A stretch of DNA of 57,258 nucleotides from Acidilobaceae archaeon. Its GTDB lineage: Archaea > Thermoproteota > Thermoprotei_A > Sulfolobales > Acidilobaceae. Of the stretch, positions 1-8,221 are shown piece by piece. Each line of letters begins with the position of its first letter. The first letter of the stretch is position 1. The stretch is taken from NCBI GenBank assembly GCA_027080775.1, contig JALWPV010000048.1:1-57258 (forward strand), in the 5' to 3' direction. Made by a program: the position numbers and the translations under genes. The notes under the pieces were generated by a model. The model ran no database searches. It saw nothing but the letters and a program-made list of their open reading frames with translations, and was not told the origin of the DNA.

Positions 1-39
1 TCCCCCGGGTGGGGCCCCCATGGCTGGGGGTCTCACCGG

Positions 40-47
40 CTAAATAC
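40..47 (+). promoter_or_regulatory. Putative TATA box of the S-layer gene
   Basis: An A/T-rich octamer (ctaaatac) stands in very GC-rich DNA about 60 bases before the S-layer start at 106. A start site roughly 26 bases downstream would leave a leader of about 35 bases holding a Shine-Dalgarno-like aggtga just before the gene. Assigned by spacing and composition only. Confidence 0.4.
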
Positions 48-105
48 CCCCCACGTTTTCCCGTCTCTCAACGGCCCATAAGAGGGGCGCATAGGTGAGC
101 ATGTC

Positions 106-3100
106 ATGTCGAGGGCAAGGGTAATTGCATCGCTGGCACTCGCGCTGCTCATGATAGCGGCGCCCCTAATGGCGCTCTATCACGCACCGACCGCGGCAGC
201 GCTACAGCCTAACACGACGATCAAGGTCTACCCCTACAAGATAGTCAAGGGCCAGGACGTCCTATTCACCGTAGTACAGACAGGCGGCGCCTTCACCCCC
301 GGCGCTACCCTATACGTGAAGGTGAAGAACCAGGACTCCTGGGGCACCGGCGACGGCTATGCCTGGATAGGCCTACCCTCAGGCCAGTACAAGATACCCA
401 AGGGCTCCTACTTCTACCTACCAGCCAACTACTATGACACAGACCTAGAGGGCTCGAACAACCTCAACACGGGAAGCGCCTACTTCCTTGTCTCAGACAG
501 CTCCGATGGCAGCAGTGGAGTGACGGGCGCGCAGATAACCGTTGAGAGCGGGAGCGTGCCCTACATCAGCGTGGGTGTGCCGCCCACCAGCGCTGCTTCC
601 TATATGCCGAGCGATATACTAGCTATATCTTACACCACTAACTCGCTCCCAGAGTTCACTGTCAACGCTAAGCCCTTCGAGTACTCGCCCGGCAGCGTGG
701 TGACACTCTACTACTACGTGCCCGGTAACACCGTCTACTTCTACTGGGACTACTACGGAGGCCAGCTTCTAGCAACAGCTAAGGGCGGCGTAGGCGAGGT
801 CCACATAAAGGTGCCCGACGCTCCCGAGGGCTTCCACTTCATAGTAGCCGTGAGCGACACTGGCTACGGAGCCTTCAACGTGATATACGTGAAACCCGAG
901 CTGATAGCGAGCCACTTCTCCATAGCTGGCGTAGCAAATGAGACCGTGACCTTCACAGGCAGGGGCTTCCCAGCCAACGCCGAGCTAGACACCACCCAGT
1001 ACGTGACGCTAACAGTCTATGACGGCGTCAACACCGGCACCATGAGGGCCCAGATAATCTCTGGTGGTACAGCAGATGCCCTGGGCAGGATGACACTAAC
1101 GATAAGGCTAATTGACAGCAAGCCTCCGACCGTGAAGGGTGGCCTAGTAGACATAACACTCTACTACAAGTCCGGCGACATAGACGACGTTGTCGGCGGG
1201 ACCTTCCAGCAGGGCCAGCTAGGCCCCGCTGGCGACGGCCAGGACACTATAGAGAATGTGCTAGCCATATCAACCCCCACCGCCTATGGGGACGAGGTCC
1301 TAATCGCTGGCTACTACCCGGGCAGCTACTTCACGCCCGGCACACCGGAGCCCAGCTCTGTCGGCAACTACATCTTTGTAACCGTGGTTAACTTCCCAGC
1401 CAACACTAAGGTCGGCATCTACGTTGGCTACAAGCTAGCGGGCACGCTCGTGACAGACAGCAGGGGAGCCGCCACCGGCTACATAATGGTGCCCGACCTA
1501 CCTGGCGTCGACAACAGCGGCACCCAGATAACCTACACGGTCAGGGCTCTAGCCCAGGACCCCAAGACCCATGGCACCCTAGTCGGAGTGGCCGCCAACG
1601 GCCAGGACTATATGATAACCATAAGCACTGACGCTGAGGCCTACTACGCGCCTTCGGGCTACGGCGCCTACGGTGACTACCTAGCAAGCGGCCAGCACAC
1701 GGTCACCGTGGAGATCTACGGCCTCTCACCCTTCGCCAAGGTAGACATCTATGAGGACATAACGGGCCTAGGCACAATCAACATACTGGACTTCGCCGAC
1801 GTATACCAGCCCGTGGTTCTAGAGGGAAGTGAGACCCCCTACTACTTCGTGGCAAATGCTGACGGCGTACTCGAGGTCAAGTACACCGTATCGTACCTAA
1901 CGCTATTCGACATACTCGGCGCCGCCTATGGCAACACCGGTGACAATGTGACGGTCTACGTTGACGCCACAACAGCAAGCGGCACCCCGCTGCTGACCAA
2001 CTACAAAGTGCTCACCTACCACATGATATTCCCCGCATACGGCGAGATAACCCAGGTAATTAGCTCCCCAGCCAACATAACACCCGCGCTCGACTCAGCA
2101 GGGCCCTTCCAGGTAATCCACCCAGGCGACTACATCGAGGTGCAGTTCTACAACCTAGTGCCTGGCACCTGCTACACTCTAACGCTCAACGGCGCCCCCG
2201 TGCAGCTCTACGACACCACCAACGCGCCGGTCTCCTGCGTGAAGGCAGACAACACTGGCACCATAACTGCCAGGTTCACGGTACCCAACAGCAGGTCAGT
2301 CATAGGCTTCGACGAGGTCGACGTTGTATACCTATCCGGAGTCCTACAGGGCCAGAGCGCTGGCTCCCACCTCTTCATAGCCTCGAGCCCGAGGGAGGAC
2401 CTCTACGGAACCGCCAAGGTCTTCGTATTCCCAACTGAGGCCAGCCCCGGCGACACGATATACATCGTGGGCGTGAACTTCGAGTCCAACGAGAACCTAA
2501 TAGGCGGCTTCTCCACAATCGGCACCCCGCAGAGTGGTACCGCTGACGCCCACGGCGCTGTAGCATTCAGCGTCACGGTGCCCAACCTGCCTGCTGGTAC
2601 CTACACGGTCTACATCGAGAGGACCGTCACCTACGAGACCTTCAACGCCATAATACAGATCGTGCCCAAGGTGGTAAGCGTCTCCTCGTCAAGCGTGCTG
2701 ACAGTGCTCTACAAGGCGGCTGGCCAGACCGTGAGCCTCCAGGTGGTTGGCGTCGAGCCCAACAGGGCCTACATGGTGTACTGGAGCGACAACCCCAACG
2801 TGCTGGGCGAGCCAATAACCAGCACTGGCGTCCCCGGCGTTGGGACCCCGCTCACCTGGTTCAGCGACTCCAACGGCGAGCTAACTGTGACCTTCACCGT
2901 GCCCTTCGGAGTAATAGGCAAGGCCTACTACGCAACCATAGTCCCCGCTGACAACCCGACGACCGCCATACTACCGCCTATAGAGGTTAAGATACTCCCG
3001 GCGCCATACTTCGACGTCGAGGAGTCGCCATACGTCATACCCGGCCAGGTGTTCAGTGTCGACTTCAACCTCACTGGAGCACTGGCCGACACTGCTACGG

Positions 3101-4731
3101 GCCTCTACAAGCTGTTCCCAAGCTTCTACAACACCAGCCTGCAGCAGGCTGACCTAACAGACATGATAAACTACTTCGTGGCCAATGGCAGGGCCTTCGC
3201 CATAATAACGATGCCCGACGGCAGCCACGACGTAGTACCGGCCACAATGCAGCCCATAGGCAATGGCATGCTGAGGATATCCTTCAAGGTGCCCAACGCC
3301 CAGGAGAGCGGCGTCATAGGCCTCGAGATAGGCTTCGCCCTAACCACGGTGCCCTCCATCTGGAACACCAGCAGCCAGTTCGACTACCCGCTCTACAACA
3401 CAGCCTACACCCAGCTCACAGTGGGCGGCCTCGAGCTAGTGCCCGGCGGCGGCATATTCCTGACTAGCGTGAGCGGCCAGCTGGCTACCGTCGTGAACAC
3501 CGTCAACTCGGCCGTGCAGGTGATAACCACCACCGTGCAGGAGATGAAGCCCGTCATAATGAACATAAGCGACACCGTTGCCTACATCAACACAACCCTA
3601 GGCGTAATGACCGCCAAGCTAGACGAGATAGAGGGCATGATAAGCGACTCCACCGCCAAGCTGGTGCAGAAGGGCGACGAGATCATGGCTGAGATCGACT
3701 CGCAGAGCGGCCAGGTGCTCATGGAGCTGGACGCCCTAGCCAAGCTAGTGAACGGCGCCTACGTGAACCTAACCAGCGGCCAGGCCGAGATAATGACGAG
3801 CCTAGGCGAGATCAACATGAGCATAGGCGACCTCGCCACCTTAATACACAGCATGGGCAACAACGTGATGGCAGAGATTGATGCAGTCAACGCGAGCCTA
3901 GCCAAGATAGTGGTGAGCGAGGGCGACCACGTGATAGCCGAGCTATCCGTGCTAGTCAACCAGCTACAGCCCCTGATAACCAGCCTCAACGGCACCATAG
4001 CGACTCTCCAGACCAGCATAGGGGAGCTGCAGGCCAACGTGACACAGCTACTAGCCGGCCAGGCCACCATAGAGAAGCTTGTGGTCAACCAGAGCGGCGC
4101 AGTGATAGCCGTCATCAAGACAACTGCTGGCCAGATGAACGCCACCCTAGCCTCCGCCCTAGAGATGCTGGGCGAGGGCCTGGCCAACGTGACCTCCCAG
4201 GCAATGAGCCAGCTACAGGCCATATCCAACAAGATAGACACCGCTAGCGGTGCCCTATCCAGCAAGCTAGACTCCGTGTTGGCAGCCGTCAACAACGTGA
4301 ACAGCGCCGTCTCAACTCTGGGCGACAAGCTAGACAGCCTCTCCAGCGCTGTCTCAACCCTAGACTCCAAGGTTGGCAGCCTAAGCGCCGCAGTCAGCAC
4401 GGTGAGCGGTAAGCTAGACACCGTCTCCAAGAAGCTAGGCGACATCTCAACGAGCCTAAGCGATGTCTCCGGCAAGGTGACAACCATACAGAGCAACGTG
4501 GCCGACGTGAAGAGCACTCTAAGCGACGTGAAGAGCACCGTGAGCAGCATATCCAGCCAGCTGAGCAGCCTATCCAAGAACGTGAACAGCCTGAGCAGCA
4601 AGGTAGACAAGGCCACCACTGAGAGCAGCGCAGCCAAGAGCAGGGCAACAGTGCTAGGCGGCACGACCGCTGGCCTAGTCATAGTCAACATAATCATAAC
4701 AGCCCTCGCTATGGCGAGGAGGCCAGAGTAG
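106..4731 (+). CDS. Giant S-layer / tetrabrachion-like surface protein
   Basis: A 1541-residue secreted surface protein, probably the main S-layer subunit. Residues 1-30 are a signal peptide (MSRARVIASLALALL then a hydrophobic core). Residues ~35-1110 are Gly/Tyr/Thr/Pro-rich beta-type repeats with many N-x-S/T sequons. From ~1114 to ~1510 the composition changes to Ala/Ser/Leu/Val heptads typical of a long parallel coiled coil. A hydrophobic segment (~1515-1533) and a short basic tail (ARRPE) anchor the C-terminus in the membrane. This order, globular head then stalk then anchor, resembles tetrabrachion of Staphylothermus and crenarchaeal SlaA/SlaB designs, with both parts in one chain. The ATG at 106 follows an aggtga ribosome site. 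Confidence 0.85.
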   Translation: MSRARVIASLALALLMIAAPLMALYHAPTAAALQPNTTIKVYPYKIVKGQDVLFTVVQTGGAFTPGATLYVKVKNQDSWGTGDGYAWIGLPSGQYKIPKGSYFYLPANYYDTDLEGSNNLNTGSAYFLVSDSSDGSSGVTGAQITVESGSVPYISVGVPPTSAASYMPSDILAISYTTNSLPEFTVNAKPFEYSPGSVVTLYYYVPGNTVYFYWDYYGGQLLATAKGGVGEVHIKVPDAPEGFHFIVAVSDTGYGAFNVIYVKPELIASHFSIAGVANETVTFTGRGFPANAELDTTQYVTLTVYDGVNTGTMRAQIISGGTADALGRMTLTIRLIDSKPPTVKGGLVDITLYYKSGDIDDVVGGTFQQGQLGPAGDGQDTIENVLAISTPTAYGDEVLIAGYYPGSYFTPGTPEPSSVGNYIFVTVVNFPANTKVGIYVGYKLAGTLVTDSRGAATGYIMVPDLPGVDNSGTQITYTVRALAQDPKTHGTLVGVAANGQDYMITISTDAEAYYAPSGYGAYGDYLASGQHTVTVEIYGLSPFAKVDIYEDITGLGTINILDFADVYQPVVLEGSETPYYFVANADGVLEVKYTVSYLTLFDILGAAYGNTGDNVTVYVDATTASGTPLLTNYKVLTYHMIFPAYGEITQVISSPANITPALDSAGPFQVIHPGDYIEVQFYNLVPGTCYTLTLNGAPVQLYDTTNAPVSCVKADNTGTITARFTVPNSRSVIGFDEVDVVYLSGVLQGQSAGSHLFIASSPREDLYGTAKVFVFPTEASPGDTIYIVGVNFESNENLIGGFSTIGTPQSGTADAHGAVAFSVTVPNLPAGTYTVYIERTVTYETFNAIIQIVPKVVSVSSSSVLTVLYKAAGQTVSLQVVGVEPNRAYMVYWSDNPNVLGEPITSTGVPGVGTPLTWFSDSNGELTVTFTVPFGVIGKAYYATIVPADNPTTAILPPIEVKILPAPYFDVEESPYVIPGQVFSVDFNLTGALADTATGLYKLFPSFYNTSLQQADLTDMINYFVANGRAFAIITMPDGSHDVVPATMQPIGNGMLRISFKVPNAQESGVIGLEIGFALTTVPSIWNTSSQFDYPLYNTAYTQLTVGGLELVPGGGIFLTSVSGQLATVVNTVNSAVQVITTTVQEMKPVIMNISDTVAYINTTLGVMTAKLDEIEGMISDSTAKLVQKGDEIMAEIDSQSGQVLMELDALAKLVNGAYVNLTSGQAEIMTSLGEINMSIGDLATLIHSMGNNVMAEIDAVNASLAKIVVSEGDHVIAELSVLVNQLQPLITSLNGTIATLQTSIGELQANVTQLLAGQATIEKLVVNQSGAVIAVIKTTAGQMNATLASALEMLGEGLANVTSQAMSQLQAISNKIDTASGALSSKLDSVLAAVNNVNSAVSTLGDKLDSLSSAVSTLDSKVGSLSAAVSTVSGKLDTVSKKLGDISTSLSDVSGKVTTIQSNVADVKSTLSDVKSTVSSISSQLSSLSKNVNSLSSKVDKATTESSAAKSRATVLGGTTAGLVIVNIIITALAMARRPE

Positions 4732-4738
4732 CCAGCAC

Positions 4739-5031
4739 GGTCATAACCCAAATCCCCACTATTTTTAATGTTTTTAATTTATATTAATTTATGTTTCTTC
4801 TAGTCTATTTCTAATTAATGAGGCAGTTTGGCCTGACGCTGCATCTGGCTCCCCCAAGCCGCTATGAAACCGCGAGCTGACTAAGATCGACATAGACAGA
4901 TAACACATGAGGATCGGGGAACCCTCTTCCCTCGGCGTTAAATAGGGCCAACACCTACTAAACCCCGAGTAGGGCACCCTCCACTGGGGTTCGACCGGGG
5001 GAGTGCCTAGCCCCCCCCGGGGTGTGGGGGA
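4739..5031. other. Intergenic region: T-rich terminator and promoter
   Basis: About 290 bases without a gene. Positions 4755-4810 are strikingly A/T-rich with several T runs, which fits an archaeal oligo-T terminator for the S-layer transcript. A TATA-like ttaaata at 4938-4944 could drive the next gene at 5032. A TTCGA motif near 4990 resembles a tRNA T-loop, but no tRNA can be folded around it. Confidence 0.5.
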
Positions 5032-5820
5032 GTGGTCGTATCAGTCGAGATCTCCGGCATCCTCGAGGAGAGGCTCCGGAGGCTCGTGGATCTAGGCATT
5101 TACGCTACCGTGGCGGAGGCTGTTAGGGAGGCTGTTAGGGATTTCCTGAGGAAGGTTGACCTCAAGGATATAGCGTTCAACCTCTACGTCTCCCGGGGGG
5201 CTAGCTTCCAGTATGTTGCTGAGTTCACTGGGGAGACCTTTGACGCCCTTATAGACTACTTTATCTCGCGGGGTGTGATACCGCTCATCGGGGTGTCCAC
5301 GCGGGAGGATCTCGTGATACTCGAGCCTGGCCCCTACGTGCTGGATGGGCTCACGGTCTACGTGGCTTACAAGGCGGGGCTAGTCGATGCTATGGTCGAG
5401 CTCCGAGAGCTGGGCTATAGGTTCATTGCTCCCCGCAGTGTAGAGGGTCTCGTAGAGCTTCTCGAGGCTAAGAGGCTGGCCCAGGGCCTCCTAGAGGCTG
5501 GCGTCGTGGAGTTCATGCAGGCCAAGCCCTCCAGGGCTCCCTCGGATCTGGTGAGCGCTCAGGAGGCCTCCGCTGTAGCCCTAGCGAGGAGCCGGGGATT
5601 CGTGTTGCTCAGCGATGACTCCCGCACAAGAGGTTACGCTAGGAGCAGAGGCGTCCGAGCTTATAGCCTGGCATCTCTGATATCCACGCTCTGGTCCATA
5701 GGGCGGGAGCCCGTGGAGGACTATGTTTACTCCTACAAGAGCGTCCCCGCCCTCCTGCCGGAGGAGATGCTTAGAAGCCTGATGGGCCTCGAGGAGCGCG
5801 TTAGGGGAGAAAGGGCTTGA
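5032..5820 (+). CDS. Fused RHH-UPF0175 antitoxin and PIN (DUF3368-like) toxin
   Basis: 262 residues in three parts. Residues 1-42 look like a ribbon-helix-helix DNA-binding domain (VSVEISGILEERL, then EAVREAVRDFL). Residues ~45-88 match the UPF0175 small-antitoxin pattern, ending in SRGVIPLIG. Residues ~93-217 look like a PIN nuclease of the DUF3368 type: D105 in the first strand, a PRSVEGLVELL helix, E178 in the AQEASAVALA motif, and D195/D196 in LLSDDSRTRGYARSRGV. UPF0175 and DUF3368 are usually separate neighbouring genes forming a toxin-antitoxin pair; here they read as one chain. The start is GTG. The last bases overlap the TTG start of the vWA gene, so the two are probably translated together. 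Function as a toxin is inferred. Confidence 0.65.
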   Translation: MVVSVEISGILEERLRRLVDLGIYATVAEAVREAVRDFLRKVDLKDIAFNLYVSRGASFQYVAEFTGETFDALIDYFISRGVIPLIGVSTREDLVILEPGPYVLDGLTVYVAYKAGLVDAMVELRELGYRFIAPRSVEGLVELLEAKRLAQGLLEAGVVEFMQAKPSRAPSDLVSAQEASAVALARSRGFVLLSDDSRTRGYARSRGVRAYSLASLISTLWSIGREPVEDYVYSYKSVPALLPEEMLRSLMGLEERVRGERA

Positions 5821-6374
5821 GGGACACCGTGATAGCACTAGACGTGTCTCCAAGCATGGGGAAGCCCTCCGAGAGGATAAGGCCCTCGAAGCTCAGCGTG
5901 GCAAGGGACGCCCTCGCCTATGCTCTTTCAAGGCTCTTATCCCGGGTGCCCCGGGCCCGGGTGGGGCTAGTGGTCTTCTATAGGCGGGCCTACCCGCTTC
6001 TGCCCCTAACCTCTGATGCCCGCGCGGCCCTGAAGGCCCTCTCCCTCGCCAGGATCCTCGGGAGCGGCACGGCGCCGGGGGAGGCGGTGATAGAGGCTGT
6101 TAAGCTCCTCAGGAGGTCCCACAGGGAGAAGAGCGTGCTCCTAGTCACTGATGGAGGCTTCAACGAGGGCATACACCTAGAGTACTCGGCGTACTACGCG
6201 CGCTACAGCGGCGTGCGCCTAGACGTCGCCACGCTGGGCGAGGAGCCCCACGGCAGGGATAGGGCCTCGATAGAGGAGGCGGTGAAGCTTACTGGGGGCA
6301 CCTGGCTACACGCCTCGAAGAGGGAGGAGGTATACTCCGTACTATCTAAGATCCTAGCCCCTCCCGGGGCCTAA
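5817..6374 (+). CDS. von Willebrand factor A domain protein with complete MIDAS
   Basis: A 185-residue protein that is almost entirely one vWA domain. The metal-ion-dependent adhesion site is complete: D9, S11 and S13 in ALDVSPSMG, T85 in LGSGTAPGEA and D112 in LLVTDGGF. Such proteins bind a partner through a divalent metal and often work beside an AAA+ ATPase or as stand-alone scaffolds; no ATPase is adjacent here. There is no signal peptide or membrane segment, so it is cytoplasmic. The TTG start overlaps the stop of the upstream antitoxin-toxin fusion (TTGA), suggesting one operon. Its 3' end overlaps the opposite-strand gene at 6346 by 29 bases. Confidence 0.75.
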   Translation: MRDTVIALDVSPSMGKPSERIRPSKLSVARDALAYALSRLLSRVPRARVGLVVFYRRAYPLLPLTSDARAALKALSLARILGSGTAPGEAVIEAVKLLRRSHREKSVLLVTDGGFNEGIHLEYSAYYARYSGVRLDVATLGEEPHGRDRASIEEAVKLTGGTWLHASKREEVYSVLSKILAPPGA

Positions 6375-6903
6375 GGGCATCAAGTATGGCCTGGCCACCC
6401 CTAGAAGGCCTCATGGGGTCCACCTCGACTATCCTAGCCCCGGGGAAGTACCGGGGCAGCCAGGGCCTCCTCTTGGCTGTGTAGGCCACCACCAGGAGGC
6501 CCGCCCCCAGCGACTCGATGTAATGGGCCAGTATTCTCAGGAGGTGGCGGGGCCTTGACTTGAGGCTCCAGAGGAGCACCACCAGCCTCGGCCTCGTGAG
6601 AGCGTTGCTATACTCGGCGATCATATCAGCGGCCTCCCTGAGAGCTGCCACGGGGTTCGGCGCCTCATCGAGTATTGGCGCCTCCTCATATGCCCTGACA
6701 ACGAGCCCGGGATCCCCCTGGGGGTCTACCAGCGGTAGTGCATGGGCCGCGTAGGCGACCAGGCCAGCCAGGACCGCGCGGCCAGCTAGGCCCTCCCTCC
6801 ACGATGCGAGCGTGGCCTGCACCTTGTAGGGCTCCAGGAACCTGCTCTTCTCAGCAGCTACTACTACGAGTGGCACTCCCACCGTGTTACTGCTGGACTC
6901 CAA
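6346..6903 (-). CDS. Hypothetical protein, possible vWA-like fold without MIDAS
   Basis: 185 residues, family not firmly recognised. The pattern (strand VGVPLVVVAAEK, helical middle, then RPRLVVLLWSL, a helix, and GAGLLVVAYTAKR) is what a degenerate vWA or other Rossmann-like alpha/beta domain looks like, but no DxSxS motif or other metal site is visible. It converges on the true vWA gene at 5817 and overlaps its 3' end by 29 bases. A shared TATA-like element at 6943-6950 probably serves both this gene and the DHH gene. The vWA link is a fold-level guess; the reading frame is credible because its codon use matches the neighbours. Confidence 0.55.
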   Translation of the reverse strand: MESSSNTVGVPLVVVAAEKSRFLEPYKVQATLASWREGLAGRAVLAGLVAYAAHALPLVDPQGDPGLVVRAYEEAPILDEAPNPVAALREAADMIAEYSNALTRPRLVVLLWSLKSRPRHLLRILAHYIESLGAGLLVVAYTAKRRPWLPRYFPGARIVEVDPMRPSRGGQAILDALRPREGLGS

Positions 6904-6942
6904 GGGAACGCGCCACCACCACGCCCCACCAGGCCTGGAACC

Positions 6943-6950
6943 GTATAAAC
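6943..6950. promoter_or_regulatory. TATA box between divergent genes
   Basis: gtataaac lies between the minus-strand gene starting at 6903 and the plus-strand DHH gene starting at 6982. It is about 39 bases from each start, so one near-symmetric element could serve both directions with short leaders. Confidence 0.4.
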
Positions 6951-6981
6951 TCGCGGTAGAAACCCACTCTGGGGGTTCTAA

Positions 6982-8070
6982 GTGCAGGAAGGATCAGCTG
7001 TAGCGGTGATAGGAGACTGGGACGCCGATGGGGTCGTGTCATCGGCGATCATATACTACACCCAGGCTAAGCTGGGAGTCTTCCCACTGAGGGGCAGGCT
7101 CAGGCCTTGGATGTCACCCGGGGGGCCGAGGAGCTTCCCTGAAGTCCTCGCGGGCCTCGGCTGGTGCCCCCAGGTCCTGGTGGTGCTCGACATACCATAC
7201 ACGGAGGAGGTCTCAGGGGGCCTGAGGGACTTCAGGGCCCGGGGATGCGCCAGTAAGATCTACTACTTCGACCACCACCCCTCCACCGTTGACTCTCTAC
7301 CAGAGCTTGAGGAGGAGCTGCGGGTAGAGGTCGTCGTTGGGAGGAGTGCCACGGCCGTGCTGCTCAGGACATTCCTGGCAGGCATGAACGTGAGGCTCAC
7401 CCCCAGGCTTGAGGGCTTCATAAAGGCGGTGGCCGTGCTCGAGGGCTCCAGGAGGAGGGCTGAGAGCCTCATAGGGGATCAGATAGTGGAGGAGAGGCTC
7501 GTGCAGATAGCGGCCTCCATGTCTAAGGCGCTCAACATGATGAGGAGCGAGGATCTCTGGAGGGGCTACGTGGAGTGGCTGGCTAACCCGCTCCCCTTCG
7601 AGGCCCCTAAGATACACTTGCCGGGTATAGAGGGCGAGATAGACCTCATAGAGGCAAGCGTCGACATGGGCAGGGAGGCGGACGAGGAAGCAAAGCAGGT
7701 GGCCATGGACCTAGCCATGGGAGCCGAGAACCTGGGCTACATGAAGTTCGTGGACGCCCGTGGCAAGTGGAAGAAGAGGGGCGCCACCGCCCTGGCAGGC
7801 TACATATACAGGATGACGGGCCAGCCCGTGGCGGTCCTAGTCGAGAAGAGGGACGGCGGGCTCCTCCTCGTGATAAGGGCCCCGCGCGGGGCGGCGGTGA
7901 GGATAGCAGAGATACTCAAGGCAATGAACGCCCTCGAAGACATTGGAGGCCACGGGAACGTAGCAACAGGCAGGCTACCCCCAGGCTTAAGCATAGAGAG
8001 GCTGAAGACCCTCCTCAGGAGAGCCGTCTTCCAGGCCCACCAGGAGCTCTACCAGGAGAACCGCAAGTAA
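6982..8070 (+). CDS. DHH-family phosphoesterase
   Basis: 362 residues. The N-terminal DHH domain has motif I GDWDADGV (D12, D14, D16) and motif III FDHHP (97-100), which bind two manganese ions. A C-terminal DHHA1-type domain ends with IGGHGNVATGRL. The family includes RecJ-like nucleases, oligoribonucleases (NrnA) and nucleotide phosphodiesterases; archaeal members of this size are usually called RecJ-like or GAN-like, but the substrate cannot be told here. The start is GTG. The gene runs towards tRNA-Gly 49 bases downstream. Confidence 0.8.
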   Translation: MQEGSAVAVIGDWDADGVVSSAIIYYTQAKLGVFPLRGRLRPWMSPGGPRSFPEVLAGLGWCPQVLVVLDIPYTEEVSGGLRDFRARGCASKIYYFDHHPSTVDSLPELEEELRVEVVVGRSATAVLLRTFLAGMNVRLTPRLEGFIKAVAVLEGSRRRAESLIGDQIVEERLVQIAASMSKALNMMRSEDLWRGYVEWLANPLPFEAPKIHLPGIEGEIDLIEASVDMGREADEEAKQVAMDLAMGAENLGYMKFVDARGKWKKRGATALAGYIYRMTGQPVAVLVEKRDGGLLLVIRAPRGAAVRIAEILKAMNALEDIGGHGNVATGRLPPGLSIERLKTLLRRAVFQAHQELYQENRK

Positions 8071-8119
8071 ATAGCATAATGCATAAAGCCCCGAAACCCC
8101 CAATCCACTACACCACGGC

Positions 8120-8195
8120 GCGGCCGTCGTCTAGCCTGGACTAGGACGCCGGCCTTCCAAGCCGGCGATCCCGGGTTCAAATCCCGGCGGCCGCA
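8120..8195 (+). tRNA. tRNA-Gly (anticodon TCC)
   Basis: All arms fold: acceptor GCGGCCG/CGGCCGC (8120-8126 with 8188-8194), anticodon stem CCGGC/GCCGG around loop CTTCCAA with anticodon TCC at 8156-8158, and T arm CCGGG-TTCAAAT-CCCGG. The discriminator is A8195 and CCA is encoded at 8196-8198. No intron. A TATA-like gcataaag at 8081-8088 lies at a plausible distance upstream. Confidence 0.95.
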
Positions 8196-8221
8196 CCATA
8201 GTAGTCAGAGAAAGGAAGGCG

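Noticed and set aside
3759-4751. 330-residue minus-strand frame antisense to the S-layer coiled coil
   Set aside because: It is a shadow of the heptad-rich repeat; the Leu/Ser-rich translation has no start signal or family features.
4817-4885. Possible C/D RNA with CTGA boxes and a TATGAAA box
   Set aside because: The C box matches poorly, the guides are too short, and the D'-C' distance is too long.
4981-5031. Possible tRNA from a TTCGA motif near 4990
   Set aside because: No acceptor, D or anticodon stem can be paired around it.
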